From Flavobacterium ichthyis (GTDB lineage Bacteria; Bacteroidota; Bacteroidia; Flavobacteriales; Flavobacteriaceae): DNA of 64,000 nucleotides. The DNA is taken from the NCBI RefSeq assembly GCF_009915155.1, contig NZ_JAABLM010000002.1, positions 124,001 to 188,000 of the forward strand, in the 5' to 3' direction. The notes beneath the pieces were generated by a model. It did not search any database. It was not told the origin of the DNA and was given only the letters and a program-made list of their open reading frames with translations. A program made the translations under genes and the position numbers. Positions within the stretch are counted from its first letter, which is position 1. Every line of letters begins with the position of its first letter. Below are positions 46,572-56,543 of this stretch, piece by piece.

Positions 46572-48278
46572 ATGGATAGAATTACACAAAGCTTTATCAA
46601 AGAACTTTTAGAAACCGAAGAATTAACTTCAAAAGGAGAATCAAAAGATTTTGAAAAACTAGCTAATTATTCAATAATTTCTAATGAATATAATAAAACT
46701 TTTGACTTAAACTTTGTGACAATTGGTGATGGTGATGATACAGGTGTCGACGGAATATCAATTATTGTGAACGGAGTTTTAGTTGAAAATACAGAAGAAA
46801 TTGATGACCTTATTGAAAAAAATGGAACAATAGAAGTAGATTTTACCTTTATTCAGTCAAAAACATCTTCCAATTTTTCAACTTCCGAATTAAATACTTT
46901 TATTTTTGGTGTTAAAGATTTCTTTTCAATTTCTCCCAAATTAAGAAGAAATGAATCGTTGCAAAAATTCGCAGATTTAGCAAATCACATCTATAATAAT
47001 GCACCTAAATTGAAAAACAATCCTACTTGTAAATTATTTTATGTTACAACAGGAAAATGGGTTGGTGATACAAATTTGATTGCAATAATTGAATCTGGCA
47101 AAGAGGATTTAGAAAGCACAAACTTATTTGATTCAATTGATATTATACCGATTGGTGCAAGAGAATTAGCTACTTATTACAGAAAAACAAAAGAAAGCGT
47201 AAGTACAACTATAACTTTTACAAATAGGTTGACAATTCCAGAAATTTCTGGAATATCAGAGGCGTACATCGGTTTAATTCCATATTCAGAATTTTTGAAA
47301 ATTGTTGCGAATGAAGACCAAAATCTTTTAAATGTTTTTGAGGATAATGTAAGAGATTTTCAAGGAGAAAATAATGATGTTAATAGTGGCATTGCTTCCA
47401 CTATTACAAACGAAGGTTCAGAAATATTTAGTGTTCTAAACAATGGAATAACAATAGTTGCCAGTAAAATTTCTCCAACTGGTAATCAATTTACAATTAC
47501 TGATTATCAGATTGTAAATGGATGTCAGACAAGTAATGTTTTATATAACAATAGAAACAGTACTAATACACCTAACGTTGTTATACCAATTAAATTAATA
47601 GCAACCGAAGATGATGAAATAAAAACAAGAATTACTTTAGCGACAAACAATCAAACTCCAATTAAAAAGGAACAATTGGCTTCTTTAACTCAATTTCAAA
47701 GAAGTTTAGAACAATTTTATAACTCTTATGAAAATGATAACAAGCTTTATTATGAAAGACGTTCAAAACAGTATAATTCTGACACAACCGTAATCAAGTC
47801 AAGAGTAATAACAGTACCATATCAAATTAAGTCGTTTGCTGGTATGTTTTTAAATGAGCCACATAATGTAACAAGTTACTTCGGTTCAATTGTCAGGAAG
47901 TTAAATGATGGTAAAATTCAAATTTTTGATAATGACCATTCTTATTTTCCATATTATACAAGTGCTTATGCTTATTATAAATTAGAAACTTTATTTAAAC
48001 GTGGTTTAGTGGATTCAAGCTACAGAAAAGTAAAATTTCACTTACTTATGCTATTTAGAATGCTGAATGAAAAGGAAGATATGCCAAGATTAAATAGCAA
48101 AAAAATGGAACAATATTGTAAAGTTTTATTAGATATTTTATATGATGACGATAAAGCAATTAAAGCCTTTAAGAAGTGTTGTAAAGTGATAGACGAAGCT
48201 GACTTTGATAAGGCAGACAAACAAGACGTTAAATTAGTATCTAAAACAAAAAATTTGATAGATTACATTGAAAAATAA
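46572..48278 (+). CDS. Cassette 18: AIPR family abortive-infection protein
   Basis: The 568-residue protein matches the AIPR (abortive phage infection) family. The N-terminal region has DGDDTGVDGISIIVNG and FIQSKTSSNFS, a nuclease-like D...QSK pattern. The AIPR core has IASTITNEGSEIFSVLNNGITIVASK, IVNGCQTSNVLYNN and RITLATNNQTPIKKEQL. Members confer phage resistance in some bacteria; the mechanism is poorly known. It is the only gene of the cassette. Confidence 0.88.
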   Translation: MDRITQSFIKELLETEELTSKGESKDFEKLANYSIISNEYNKTFDLNFVTIGDGDDTGVDGISIIVNGVLVENTEEIDDLIEKNGTIEVDFTFIQSKTSSNFSTSELNTFIFGVKDFFSISPKLRRNESLQKFADLANHIYNNAPKLKNNPTCKLFYVTTGKWVGDTNLIAIIESGKEDLESTNLFDSIDIIPIGARELATYYRKTKESVSTTITFTNRLTIPEISGISEAYIGLIPYSEFLKIVANEDQNLLNVFEDNVRDFQGENNDVNSGIASTITNEGSEIFSVLNNGITIVASKISPTGNQFTITDYQIVNGCQTSNVLYNNRNSTNTPNVVIPIKLIATEDDEIKTRITLATNNQTPIKKEQLASLTQFQRSLEQFYNSYENDNKLYYERRSKQYNSDTTVIKSRVITVPYQIKSFAGMFLNEPHNVTSYFGSIVRKLNDGKIQIFDNDHSYFPYYTSAYAYYKLETLFKRGLVDSSYRKVKFHLLMLFRMLNEKEDMPRLNSKKMEQYCKVLLDILYDDDKAIKAFKKCCKVIDEADFDKADKQDVKLVSKTKNLIDYIEK

Positions 48279-48282
48279 CTGC

Positions 48283-48414
48283 TGGTAACATCGGTTTGGC
48301 AATATGGCGGCTGAAGTGCTTCTATGAAACATTTGTGCAAAGTTCAACAGCAGTATTTCTATTGAACTTTTGTGCTAATAATCCGCCACATCGCCAAGCC
48401 GAAAACCGTTGTGC
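48283..48414 (+). repeat. attC-like site 18
   Basis: This 132-bp site has GGCGG and CCGCC arms and CGGTTTGGC facing GCCAAGCCG. Inverse core TGCTGGTAAC is exactly complementary to GTTACCAGCA at the left edge of cassette 18. Confidence 0.92.
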
Positions 48415-48464
48415 GTCATATTAAAGCGACTGTCAAAACTATAAAAAATTATACAGAAATAATT

Positions 48465-49055
48465 TTGAACGAAAATATATATAAACCCTTATTTGAAACT
48501 TTTGAACAGTTCATTGTTCTTAGTGACCAAGACCGACAAATCATCACAGAAATTTTCAAACCTTTAGAGCTGAAAAAAGGAGCCTATTTTTCTGAAATGG
48601 ATACATTAAATAAAAGGGTGGGCTTTCTTGTTAAAGGGCTTGTTTATTACTACGTGATTAAAGGAGATGACGAATCCATTACCGATTTTACCAAGGAAGG
48701 AGAATTCGTATCAGAATATCATACGTTTATTAATCAAACAAAAGCTACACAATCGATCAAAGCTATTGAAGACTGTACATTTTTAGTTATGGATTATAAT
48801 GCCATACAAAGACTTTACAACGAAATAAAAGAGGGAAATAAATTTGGTAGAATGGTCTTGGAACATCGGTTTGGAATAGTCGTCAATCAGCTGCTTTCAC
48901 TATATATGCATAACCCAGAAGAGCGCTATTCGTTTTTTATAAAAAACTATCCAGACCTGGTTCAGCGTGTTCCTCAGTATTTAATTGCAGCTTTTATTGG
49001 TGTAAAACCACAGTCATTAAGTCGAATCAGAAAAAGATTATTTAAACATCATTAA
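48465..49055 (+). CDS. Cassette 19: Crp/Fnr-like regulator
   Basis: A TTG start at 48465 gives a 196-residue protein (NENIYKPLFETFEQFIVLSDQDRQII...), typical in length for the short Bacteroidota Crp family. The frame upstream runs into site 18. A cyclic-nucleotide-binding-like beta-roll is followed by a C-terminal helix-turn-helix (QYLIAAFIGVKPQSLSRIRKRLF). Such proteins often control a neighbouring gene, here the secreted-like protein downstream. Confidence 0.82.
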   Translation: MNENIYKPLFETFEQFIVLSDQDRQIITEIFKPLELKKGAYFSEMDTLNKRVGFLVKGLVYYYVIKGDDESITDFTKEGEFVSEYHTFINQTKATQSIKAIEDCTFLVMDYNAIQRLYNEIKEGNKFGRMVLEHRFGIVVNQLLSLYMHNPEERYSFFIKNYPDLVQRVPQYLIAAFIGVKPQSLSRIRKRLFKHH

Positions 49056-49137
49056 TTAACTTGGGTGCATTACTTTTATTTTGGGGTGTACATACATTTG
49101 TCAAATAAAAATTAATCATTTATTAAAATTTAGAAAA

Positions 49138-49872
49138 ATGAAAACAAACATCGAAAAAAAAGTAAACTTTTTAATGGCTTATGCCATTGCATCAACAATG
49201 ATTATTTCGTTTTTTACTTTAAGCAGTTTTAAAGATAAAGAAGATGAAAAAAGATTTGACGAAATTGTAGCAAAAAAAATAACCATAGTAGGCGAAGATA
49301 ACCTACCAAGAATGGTTCTAAGTAATGAAAACCGCCAACATTCTGGAAGAATGAACGGAAAAGAATGGAGCAAAAGAGAGCGTCCTGCTGGAATTATATT
49401 TTTCAACAATCAAGGAGATGAATGTGGCGGATTGATTTATCAAACTAAAGAAAAAGATGGTAAAATAATTTCGGGAATGTCCTTTACAATGGATAATTAC
49501 AAAGATGACCAAGTAGTTCAAATATTGAATGATGAATATTATGCTAATGGAAAAAGCTATATTCAAAGAGGTATAAACATTAATCAATTTCCAACAGGAA
49601 CAAATATTGATGACCGAAACAAAAAGATTGAAGAAATCAATAAAATAAAAGATGAGAAAGAAAGAGAAATAAAGTTAAATGAGCTGTGGAAAAAGGAAGG
49701 TTCTGTTAACCGAGTTTTTCTGGGTAGAACTAAAGGCAACAGTTCAGGGCTATTTTTATCTGGACCAGACGGAAAACCAAAAATGATGATTTATGTAGAT
49801 GAAAATGGAAATCCCAAACTTCAAACATTTAATGACAAAGGCGAAGTAAAAGATTTTATTGAAAATAATTAA
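49138..49872 (+). CDS. Cassette 19: hypothetical exported or anchored protein
   Basis: The 244-residue protein (start MKTNIEKKVNFLMAYAIASTMIISFFTL) has an N-terminal membrane or signal segment, then a beta-rich region with repeated turns (GEDNLPRMVLSNENRQ, GLFLSGPDGKPKMMIYVDENGNPKLQTFNDKGE). No known domain is recognised. It follows the Crp-like gene and shares its cassette. Confidence 0.72.
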   Translation: MKTNIEKKVNFLMAYAIASTMIISFFTLSSFKDKEDEKRFDEIVAKKITIVGEDNLPRMVLSNENRQHSGRMNGKEWSKRERPAGIIFFNNQGDECGGLIYQTKEKDGKIISGMSFTMDNYKDDQVVQILNDEYYANGKSYIQRGININQFPTGTNIDDRNKKIEEINKIKDEKEREIKLNELWKKEGSVNRVFLGRTKGNSSGLFLSGPDGKPKMMIYVDENGNPKLQTFNDKGEVKDFIENN

Positions 49873-49880
49873 TACGAACG

Positions 49881-50011
49881 GCACAACAGCAGTTTGGCAA
49901 AATGGCGGGTTCTGTGCTAAATTGAACATTTGGTTTTCAAATGAACATTAGGCTAAATTGAAAGTAAGTGCTTCTAAATCCGCCACTTCGCCAAGCTGCA
50001 AAACGTTAGGC
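49881..50011 (+). repeat. attC-like site 19
   Basis: This 131-bp site has GGCGG and CCGCC arms and GCAGTTTGGC paired with GCCAAGCTGC. Inverse core GCACAAC matches GTTGTGC at the left edge of cassette 19, but pairing beyond seven bases is poor. Confidence 0.87.
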
Positions 50012-50075
50012 GTCACTTTCGAGCGACCATACAACAATCAACTGACAGACAAAAACCTCAACAACCCACCGCACA

Positions 50076-50139
50076 TTGCAGCACATTTGCAAGCCGCACA
50101 AAGCCAACGCACAGACCCAAGCTTGCAAAAGAGCTGCAA
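50076..50139. repeat. Structured repeat, left copy flanking the defence module
   Basis: Two nested perfect stems are seen: TTGCAGC with GCTGCAA (outer) and TTGCAAGC with GCTTGCAA (inner). They are separated by 4-nt internal loops (ACAT and AAGA) around a 26-nt loop. A second copy with the same inner stem and loop but a different, still paired, outer stem lies at 58303-58368. Confidence 0.75.
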
Positions 50140-50255
50140 TTTTGCCTACGCACCCAAGCCCACCCACCACCCCGACAGAAAAACGTTACTAAAAATTTTG
50201 GTAGAATGAAATTTTAAACTAAATTTGACACGAATGTCAAGAAATCTTTTTCAAG

Positions 50256-50567
50256 ATGCAAATAGAAAACTTAGGCGACCATATCAGACAACTTAGAGAA
50301 AAGGCAGAAATGCCTTTACGAAAACTTGCTGCTTTACTCGATATAGACCAAAGCACATTAAGTAAATTAGAACGTGGAGAAAGACCTGTAAATAGGCAAA
50401 TGCTCCCGATAATTGCCAAAACTTTCAATGTGGACGAGAAAGAACTCGTTGTTGCATTTATGAGCCGACAAGTTGCGTACCAACTTGCAGATGAGAAATA
50501 CGCCAAAGACATTTTAATAGCAGCAGAAGAAGAAATAAAATATCAAACAAAAAAGAACAGAAAATGA
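50256..50567 (+). CDS. Cassette 20: XRE-type transcription regulator
   Basis: The 103-residue protein has a classical helix-turn-helix (LGDHIRQLREKAEMPLRKLAALLDIDQSTLSKLERGERPVNRQMLPIIAKTFNVD) and a helical tail. Such controllers regulate restriction-modification operons. It overlaps the following methylase gene by four bases and is the first gene of a five-gene operon. Confidence 0.9.
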   Translation: MQIENLGDHIRQLREKAEMPLRKLAALLDIDQSTLSKLERGERPVNRQMLPIIAKTFNVDEKELVVAFMSRQVAYQLADEKYAKDILIAAEEEIKYQTKKNRK

Positions 50568-53500
50568 GTTCAGAACAACGTAAACAAAAATTAGCTGAAC
50601 TCATTGAAGAATACAATAAGTTCAAAGAACAAGGAAAACTTGATTTAACTTCGGAAGAAACAATCAGGACTTGGCTGAATGAATTATTAGCCATATTTGA
50701 TTGGGACGTTAGAGATACTTCTCAAATTCTTCAAGAGAAAGTTTTATCAAAAGCAGAGAAAGAAAAACTAAAAGAAATTGGCTCGCAAAATACACGACCT
50801 GATTATACTTTCAAAGTTGCAAGACAGAAATTGACATTTCTTGATGCAAAAGATATTTCTGTAAAAATTCTTGACGATGCGGAAGCCGCTTTTCAAATAA
50901 AATCTTACGGTTGGTCAATTTTAGCTCCTTGTGCTTTCATTTCAAATTTTGAAGAATTTGCAATTTACGATTGTACTTATATGCCAGAAAGGGGGCAAAA
51001 CGCAAATTTAGGAAGACTGTATTTTACACTTAATGATTACATTGAAAAATTTGAAATCTTAGAAGCACATCTGCTTAAAGAAAATATTTATAAAGGTAAA
51101 CTTGACGAGATTTATTCATCTTCTTTTCAAGGGAATCGTTATGTCGAAAAAACAACCCCTGATTTTAAATTTGCTCAACAGCTTTCTGATTTCCGCATAG
51201 CTTTAGCTACGGATATTCTGAACAACAATGCGGATTATATAAGAAATAATTCTGCGAACCTTAGCTACATTGTTCAAATTATCATAAACAGAATATTATT
51301 TATTCGGGTTTGTGAAGCTCGAAAAATTGAAGAAGAGGGACTATTGTTATCATTCAAAGAAAAAGGATTTTGGAATGAATTTAAAAATTCTTCTTATTTC
51401 GATTTCTTTGAACATTATGACGGACCTTTATTTGACCGAATAAATGCTATTCACGAAATCGAGATTTCAAACGAAGTTTTCGACCAACTACTCCAAGTTA
51501 TTTACTATCCGTCCCCTTATCGTTTTGATGTAATCCCAACAAAGGTACTTAGCGATATTTACGAGATTTTCTTGTCTAAAAAACTTCTAATTGAAAACAA
51601 TGAGGTAAAAGACGAAATCAAAAGCGAATATTTAAAAACTAAAGGTGCAGTAAGTACACCTCAATACATCGTTCAAGAAATTATCAGAAGAACAATTCCT
51701 AAACAAAAACTTTTGGAAGAAGGAATTGAAGCTCTTTTTGATAAAAAGATTTTAGACATAGCTTGTGGAAGTGGTGTTTTTGCTATTGAGGTGTATGATT
51801 ATATCGAGGAGATTTTTCGAGAATTATTTTTCATTTCAAATCACCCCGATTTCGAAAAATATTTTGTTGCTACAAATGATGATGTGATTGTCAATGTATT
51901 GGGCAAGAAAGCCATTATGGATAATTGCATTTTCGGTATTGATATTGACCCCGAAGCTGTTGAAGTTGCTAAAATGTCCTTGTCTTTAAAGATAATTGAC
52001 ACTTATGAATATCTTGAATCATACAATGAAATTGGGCTTTTTGGTAACAAAATATTAAACGGAGTTGGTAACAATATTCGTTGTGGTAATTCTTTAGTTG
52101 AATCCGATATTCTTGAAAAATTTCCAGCACTCGAACATAATGAAGATGAGTTTTTAAATACAAATATCTTTGATTGGGAAAGTGAGCAGGGCTTTAGTAA
52201 AGTATTTGAGGGAAAAGGAGGTTTTGATTATATCGTTGGCAATCCGCCTTATGTTGAGGTAAAACATTACAATGTTGATTTGCCTTATATGCACCTATAT
52301 ATAAAAACAAGGTTTCCATCTTCAAAAAATGGAAAAGTTGATTTGGCTATTCCTTTCATTGAAAGAGGGATAGAATTATTAAATCCGACAGGGAGACTTG
52401 GATATATTGTTCAAAAAAGATTTTTCAAAACAGAATACGGAAAGAAAATTAGAGAAATAATTACAACATCTAACTATCTTTCGTCTGTTATTGATTTTGA
52501 AACAACGAGTATTTTTAAAGACCGTATTACTTATGTAGCTGTACTCCTATTGGACAAATCATCTTCCGACAGTTTTAGTTTCAAATTATATAACGGAACA
52601 CCTGAAACACTTCCCTCACAATTAAGAGAAACAGAAACACCAGATATTTCACCCGAACAATATTCTATTATACCAGCATCTGCCGTATCAGCTAATCCTT
52701 GGAGTTTTGATGACAATCAACTCATTGAAATCAAAACAAGACTATTGGAAAATGGCAGTTTAGGAGATTATGCTAAAGTACGTGTTGGTGTTCAGGTGCT
52801 TTGGGATAGAGCTTATCACATAAGACCTATTTCTGTTGAAAATGGAATTATCAGAGGAAAATCGCACATTGAAGAAGATTTTGAAATTGAGTTCGAGGCT
52901 TGCAGACCACTTATCTGCAATGAAAACTTCTATCCATACAGGAAAGATACCGCAGATGTGTTTGTTATCTTTCCTTATGATGTTGCAGACGGAATTGTAT
53001 CGGAAATAAAATTCTATGATTTTGAAGAACGGTTTCCACTTGCTACTGAATATTTACAAAAAAACAAAGCTGTTATTGAAACCACAGTTGAAACATTACC
53101 AAAGAAGTTCCCTAAAAAATATACTGATAATTCTTGGCACTTATTTACAAGGGTACAAAATCACGGAGCTACTTACCCTAAAGTATTAGTACCAATGACG
53201 GCTTTGGACACTTTCGCTACCGTTACATTTTCTGACAGAACTTACTGCGACAATGCCAATGTGTTTTTTATAGACATTCCTCAAAAAGACGAAAACAGTC
53301 TTTATTCTTTATCGGCTGTCATCAACTCAACCGTATATTCTGTTTTAGCAAGGTCAATAGCTAATCCACAGTCAAACGGATATTTCAAATTCAATAAACA
53401 ATTTCTTGAACCAGTTCCTTTCCCTGTTTCAAATTTCAGAGAAAATGAGCAATTAAAGTCCGATTTGGCAGTAGTTGCCAAACGAATTGACGAATTACAG

Positions 53501-53674
53501 ACCAACTATAAATCATCTTCACCTACACAGCAAAGAAGTATTGCAAAATTACTTTCAACGCAATGGAATACATTAGATGAATTATGTTATCAACTATATG
53601 GATTAACTGATAAAGAAAAATTATTCTTTAGCAACAGAGGTAGAAACATTGATCGAATTCAAATTTTAAATTGA
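50564..53674 (+). CDS. Cassette 20: type IIG-like restriction-modification enzyme (Eco57I-type)
   Basis: The 1036-residue protein combines an N-terminal PD-(D/E)XK-like site (RPDYTFKVARQKLTFLDAKD, residues 78-97) with an N6-adenine methylase. The AdoMet motif is ILDIACGSGVFAIEVYDY (about 393) and the catalytic motif IVGNPPYVE (about 557). A C-terminal target-recognition-like domain follows. Type IIG enzymes cut and modify DNA with one polypeptide. It may work with the second methylase 4 bp downstream. Confidence 0.88.
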   Translation: MSSEQRKQKLAELIEEYNKFKEQGKLDLTSEETIRTWLNELLAIFDWDVRDTSQILQEKVLSKAEKEKLKEIGSQNTRPDYTFKVARQKLTFLDAKDISVKILDDAEAAFQIKSYGWSILAPCAFISNFEEFAIYDCTYMPERGQNANLGRLYFTLNDYIEKFEILEAHLLKENIYKGKLDEIYSSSFQGNRYVEKTTPDFKFAQQLSDFRIALATDILNNNADYIRNNSANLSYIVQIIINRILFIRVCEARKIEEEGLLLSFKEKGFWNEFKNSSYFDFFEHYDGPLFDRINAIHEIEISNEVFDQLLQVIYYPSPYRFDVIPTKVLSDIYEIFLSKKLLIENNEVKDEIKSEYLKTKGAVSTPQYIVQEIIRRTIPKQKLLEEGIEALFDKKILDIACGSGVFAIEVYDYIEEIFRELFFISNHPDFEKYFVATNDDVIVNVLGKKAIMDNCIFGIDIDPEAVEVAKMSLSLKIIDTYEYLESYNEIGLFGNKILNGVGNNIRCGNSLVESDILEKFPALEHNEDEFLNTNIFDWESEQGFSKVFEGKGGFDYIVGNPPYVEVKHYNVDLPYMHLYIKTRFPSSKNGKVDLAIPFIERGIELLNPTGRLGYIVQKRFFKTEYGKKIREIITTSNYLSSVIDFETTSIFKDRITYVAVLLLDKSSSDSFSFKLYNGTPETLPSQLRETETPDISPEQYSIIPASAVSANPWSFDDNQLIEIKTRLLENGSLGDYAKVRVGVQVLWDRAYHIRPISVENGIIRGKSHIEEDFEIEFEACRPLICNENFYPYRKDTADVFVIFPYDVADGIVSEIKFYDFEERFPLATEYLQKNKAVIETTVETLPKKFPKKYTDNSWHLFTRVQNHGATYPKVLVPMTALDTFATVTFSDRTYCDNANVFFIDIPQKDENSLYSLSAVINSTVYSVLARSIANPQSNGYFKFNKQFLEPVPFPVSNFRENEQLKSDLAVVAKRIDELQTNYKSSSPTQQRSIAKLLSTQWNTLDELCYQLYGLTDKEKLFFSNRGRNIDRIQILN

Positions 53675-53678
53675 TAAA

Positions 53679-55517
53679 ATGCAGAAAGAATTTAAAAATA
53701 TCATCAATCAGTTTAGCGAAGATGAAACTTCTCTAAATAAGATTATTGTTTCTGCTTTTATTAAAGCAAATGCTCTAAAAGTCAGAAATAATACTTTAAT
53801 AAAATCACTGATTATTTCAGATAATTCGCCTTTGAGCCAATACGCTCAATTAGATATTAAGTGTACTTTTGATGACCTGATTGAAGCGTTTGAGTTGGCT
53901 ATTCCTAAAAAGGAACAAGTCATTAACGGAGCTGTTTATACGCCAAACTATATCAAAAATTTTATCGTAGAAAATTCATTTTCAAAAATTGAAAAACCAC
54001 ATCAAAATGTTTTGGTAGCAGATATTGCTTGTGGTTGTGGAGCTTTCCTTTATACAGTTTCCTGTAAATTAAAATCAGAAACCAATAAAACTTATTATCA
54101 GATATTCAGTGAAAATATTTTCGGTTTGGATATTAGTAAAAGTAGTATTCATCGGACTGAAATTTTACTTTCTCTTTTAGCTTTGGCAAATGGAGAAGAT
54201 AAAAAAGAGTTTAAGTTTAATCTTCATTGTGCCAATGCACTTTCCTTTGATTGGTTAAAAAATGAAACAAGGATTAAAACAAATAAAGGATTTGATTTAA
54301 TTGTAGGAAATCCGCCTTATGTAAGAGCCAAAAATATAGACCAATCATCTAAAACACTTTTATCAAATTGGACGGTTACAAAATCAGGAAACCCCGATTT
54401 GTATATTCCATTTTTTGAAATTGGATTAACGCAACTAAACGACAATGGTGTTTTGGGCTATATAACTGTAAATTCATTTTACAAAAGTGTAAATGCAAGA
54501 CAATTAAGAAAATACTTACAAGAAAAAGAATATGATTTGAGTATTATAGATTTTGGACACGAAAAATTGTTTGAAAAGAAATCTGCATATACTTGTATCT
54601 GTCTTATCTCCAAAAATCAATCAAAAACAGTATCTTTCAAGAAAGAAAGTAGTTCTACATTAACCCAAAACGGGCTTAAATTTTTCAATAAAATTCCTTA
54701 CAAGGATTTGGATATTCATAAGGGTTGGTTACTTAATGACAATGTAATTATTGAAAACATCAAACGAATTGAAAGTGCAGGAAAACCATTAGGCGAAAAA
54801 TACAAAATAAGAAATGGTATAGCTACTCTAAGTAATAATATTTACATTTTCAAACCTATTTCTGAAACGGAAGAGTGTTTTATACTCGAACAAAATGGAA
54901 AGAAATATGAAATAGAAAAACGGATTTGTCGAGATATAATCAAACCGAATATTCTCAAGCACGAACACGAAATTGAAGCTGTAAAAGAGAAAGTGATTTA
55001 TCCATACACAAACGGAATAAGTCCGCTAACTTTAATGAATGAAAAGTATTTAAAAGCAAACTTCCCTAAAGCCTATAAATATTTGTTAGTCAATAAGGAA
55101 AAGTTGCTTTCAAGAGATAAAGGTAATGGCGATTATGGTGCTTGGTATGCTTTTGGACGAACGCAAGCGTTATCTGACAAAGGTTACAAATTGCTTTTTC
55201 CTTATATGACCAAAAATCCACATTTTGTTTTTACAGACCAAAAAGATATGCTGATTTATTGTGGATATGCAATTTTTAACGAATCGCATCAAGAACTTAA
55301 AATTTTGAAACGAATATTGGAATCCAAAGTATTTGAATATTATATGGCAAATACGAGTAAACCATATTCAGGCGGATTTTTTTCATACGCTAAAAACTAT
55401 GTGAAAAATTTTGGGATTTTTGAACTGAATGAACAAGACCGATATTTTTTATCGAATGGAGCTACAAAAGAGGAAGTTGATGATTTTTTAATTAACAAGT
55501 ATGAAATAAAGATATAA
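53679..55517 (+). CDS. Cassette 20: second Eco57I-type N6-adenine methylase
   Basis: The 612-residue protein has an AdoMet motif VADIACGCGAFLYTVSCKL (about 113) and IVGNPPYVRAK (about 208), plus a C-terminal recognition-like region. No nuclease motif is evident. Spacing of 4 bp upstream and none downstream marks it as part of the operon. It could be the modification partner or provide a second specificity. Confidence 0.88.
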   Translation: MQKEFKNIINQFSEDETSLNKIIVSAFIKANALKVRNNTLIKSLIISDNSPLSQYAQLDIKCTFDDLIEAFELAIPKKEQVINGAVYTPNYIKNFIVENSFSKIEKPHQNVLVADIACGCGAFLYTVSCKLKSETNKTYYQIFSENIFGLDISKSSIHRTEILLSLLALANGEDKKEFKFNLHCANALSFDWLKNETRIKTNKGFDLIVGNPPYVRAKNIDQSSKTLLSNWTVTKSGNPDLYIPFFEIGLTQLNDNGVLGYITVNSFYKSVNARQLRKYLQEKEYDLSIIDFGHEKLFEKKSAYTCICLISKNQSKTVSFKKESSSTLTQNGLKFFNKIPYKDLDIHKGWLLNDNVIIENIKRIESAGKPLGEKYKIRNGIATLSNNIYIFKPISETEECFILEQNGKKYEIEKRICRDIIKPNILKHEHEIEAVKEKVIYPYTNGISPLTLMNEKYLKANFPKAYKYLLVNKEKLLSRDKGNGDYGAWYAFGRTQALSDKGYKLLFPYMTKNPHFVFTDQKDMLIYCGYAIFNESHQELKILKRILESKVFEYYMANTSKPYSGGFFSYAKNYVKNFGIFELNEQDRYFLSNGATKEEVDDFLINKYEIKI

Positions 55518-56537
55518 ATGGACTTTGACGCACTTTTAAAACAACTTCAAGATTGGACAAATAAAGTTCCATTGATTATATTAGGCAGTGGAGCTTCTGT
55601 TCCTTTTGGTTTGCCCTCAATGTGGAAACTTGGAGAATATTTGAAAAACACGTTACATTTTGATAATGATGTAAATAATGCTCAACTTGAAGTATTTAAG
55701 AAAAATCTTGAAGAGAGCAACGATTTAGAAAAAGCTTTATTAGGAATACAACTTAATGACAATGTTCTAAGAGCCGTAATTGAAGCTACGTGGAATTTGA
55801 TTGCAGAAGCAGATTTACAAGCATACGAACAATTTGTTTTGAACGGAAAAGAAGTGCCACTGGTAATATTGATGAAACACCTGCTTTCAACAACGAATAG
55901 AAAACTTTCCATCGTTACAACCAACTACGACCGCATTGCTGAATATAGTGCAAGTACTGCGGAAGCATTTATTTGTACAGGATATGCTCAAAACTATATT
56001 GGACATTTTTCAGACAGCATTCACACGAATGCTTTAGCAAACATAAAAGGATATAGCGGACAAGTCAATATTTGGAAAGTTCACGGTTCATTAGATTGGT
56101 TTGAAACACCAGTAAAAGAAAATATTCATTTGCCCTTACGTAGAAACATTCCACAAGATTACAAACCACTGATTGTAACGCCAGGACTTAGTAAATATGC
56201 CGAAACGCATAATGAACCTTATAGAACCATTTTCGCACAAGCAGATACGGAAATCCAAAATGCAAATGGCTATTTGTGCATTGGATACGGCTTTAATGAT
56301 GTTCACGTACAACCAAAACTCATTCAGCAAATAAAGACCAAGCCAATCATTGTTATCACAAAAGAATTAACACCAAAAACAAAAGAAACAATAATTGATG
56401 GAGGCTGTAAAAATTATATCTTAATAGAAGAAAGCAACGATAAAGACACCAAAATATATTCATCAAGTCAAGGAGAACATATCATTGAAAATGTTAGCTA
56501 TTGGAACTTGGCGGAATACCTAAAACGAATACAATAA
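55518..56537 (+). CDS. Cassette 20: SIR2-domain NADase-like protein
   Basis: The 339-residue protein has a SIR2 core: PLIILGSGASVPFGLPS (NAD loop, about 19-35), SIVTTNYDRIAEYS (about 131) and KVHGSLDWFE with the conserved His (about 188). Defence SIR2 proteins deplete NAD+ during infection. The next gene encodes a HerA-type ATPase, and SIR2 plus HerA is a known anti-phage pair (Nezha/SIR2-HerA). Confidence 0.9.
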   Translation: MDFDALLKQLQDWTNKVPLIILGSGASVPFGLPSMWKLGEYLKNTLHFDNDVNNAQLEVFKKNLEESNDLEKALLGIQLNDNVLRAVIEATWNLIAEADLQAYEQFVLNGKEVPLVILMKHLLSTTNRKLSIVTTNYDRIAEYSASTAEAFICTGYAQNYIGHFSDSIHTNALANIKGYSGQVNIWKVHGSLDWFETPVKENIHLPLRRNIPQDYKPLIVTPGLSKYAETHNEPYRTIFAQADTEIQNANGYLCIGYGFNDVHVQPKLIQQIKTKPIIVITKELTPKTKETIIDGGCKNYILIEESNDKDTKIYSSSQGEHIIENVSYWNLAEYLKRIQ

Positions 56538-56543
56538 CAAAAT

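Noticed and set aside
49958..50209. Plus-strand 83-residue open frame
   Set aside because: It crosses attC-like site 19 and the structured repeat; coding content is implausible.
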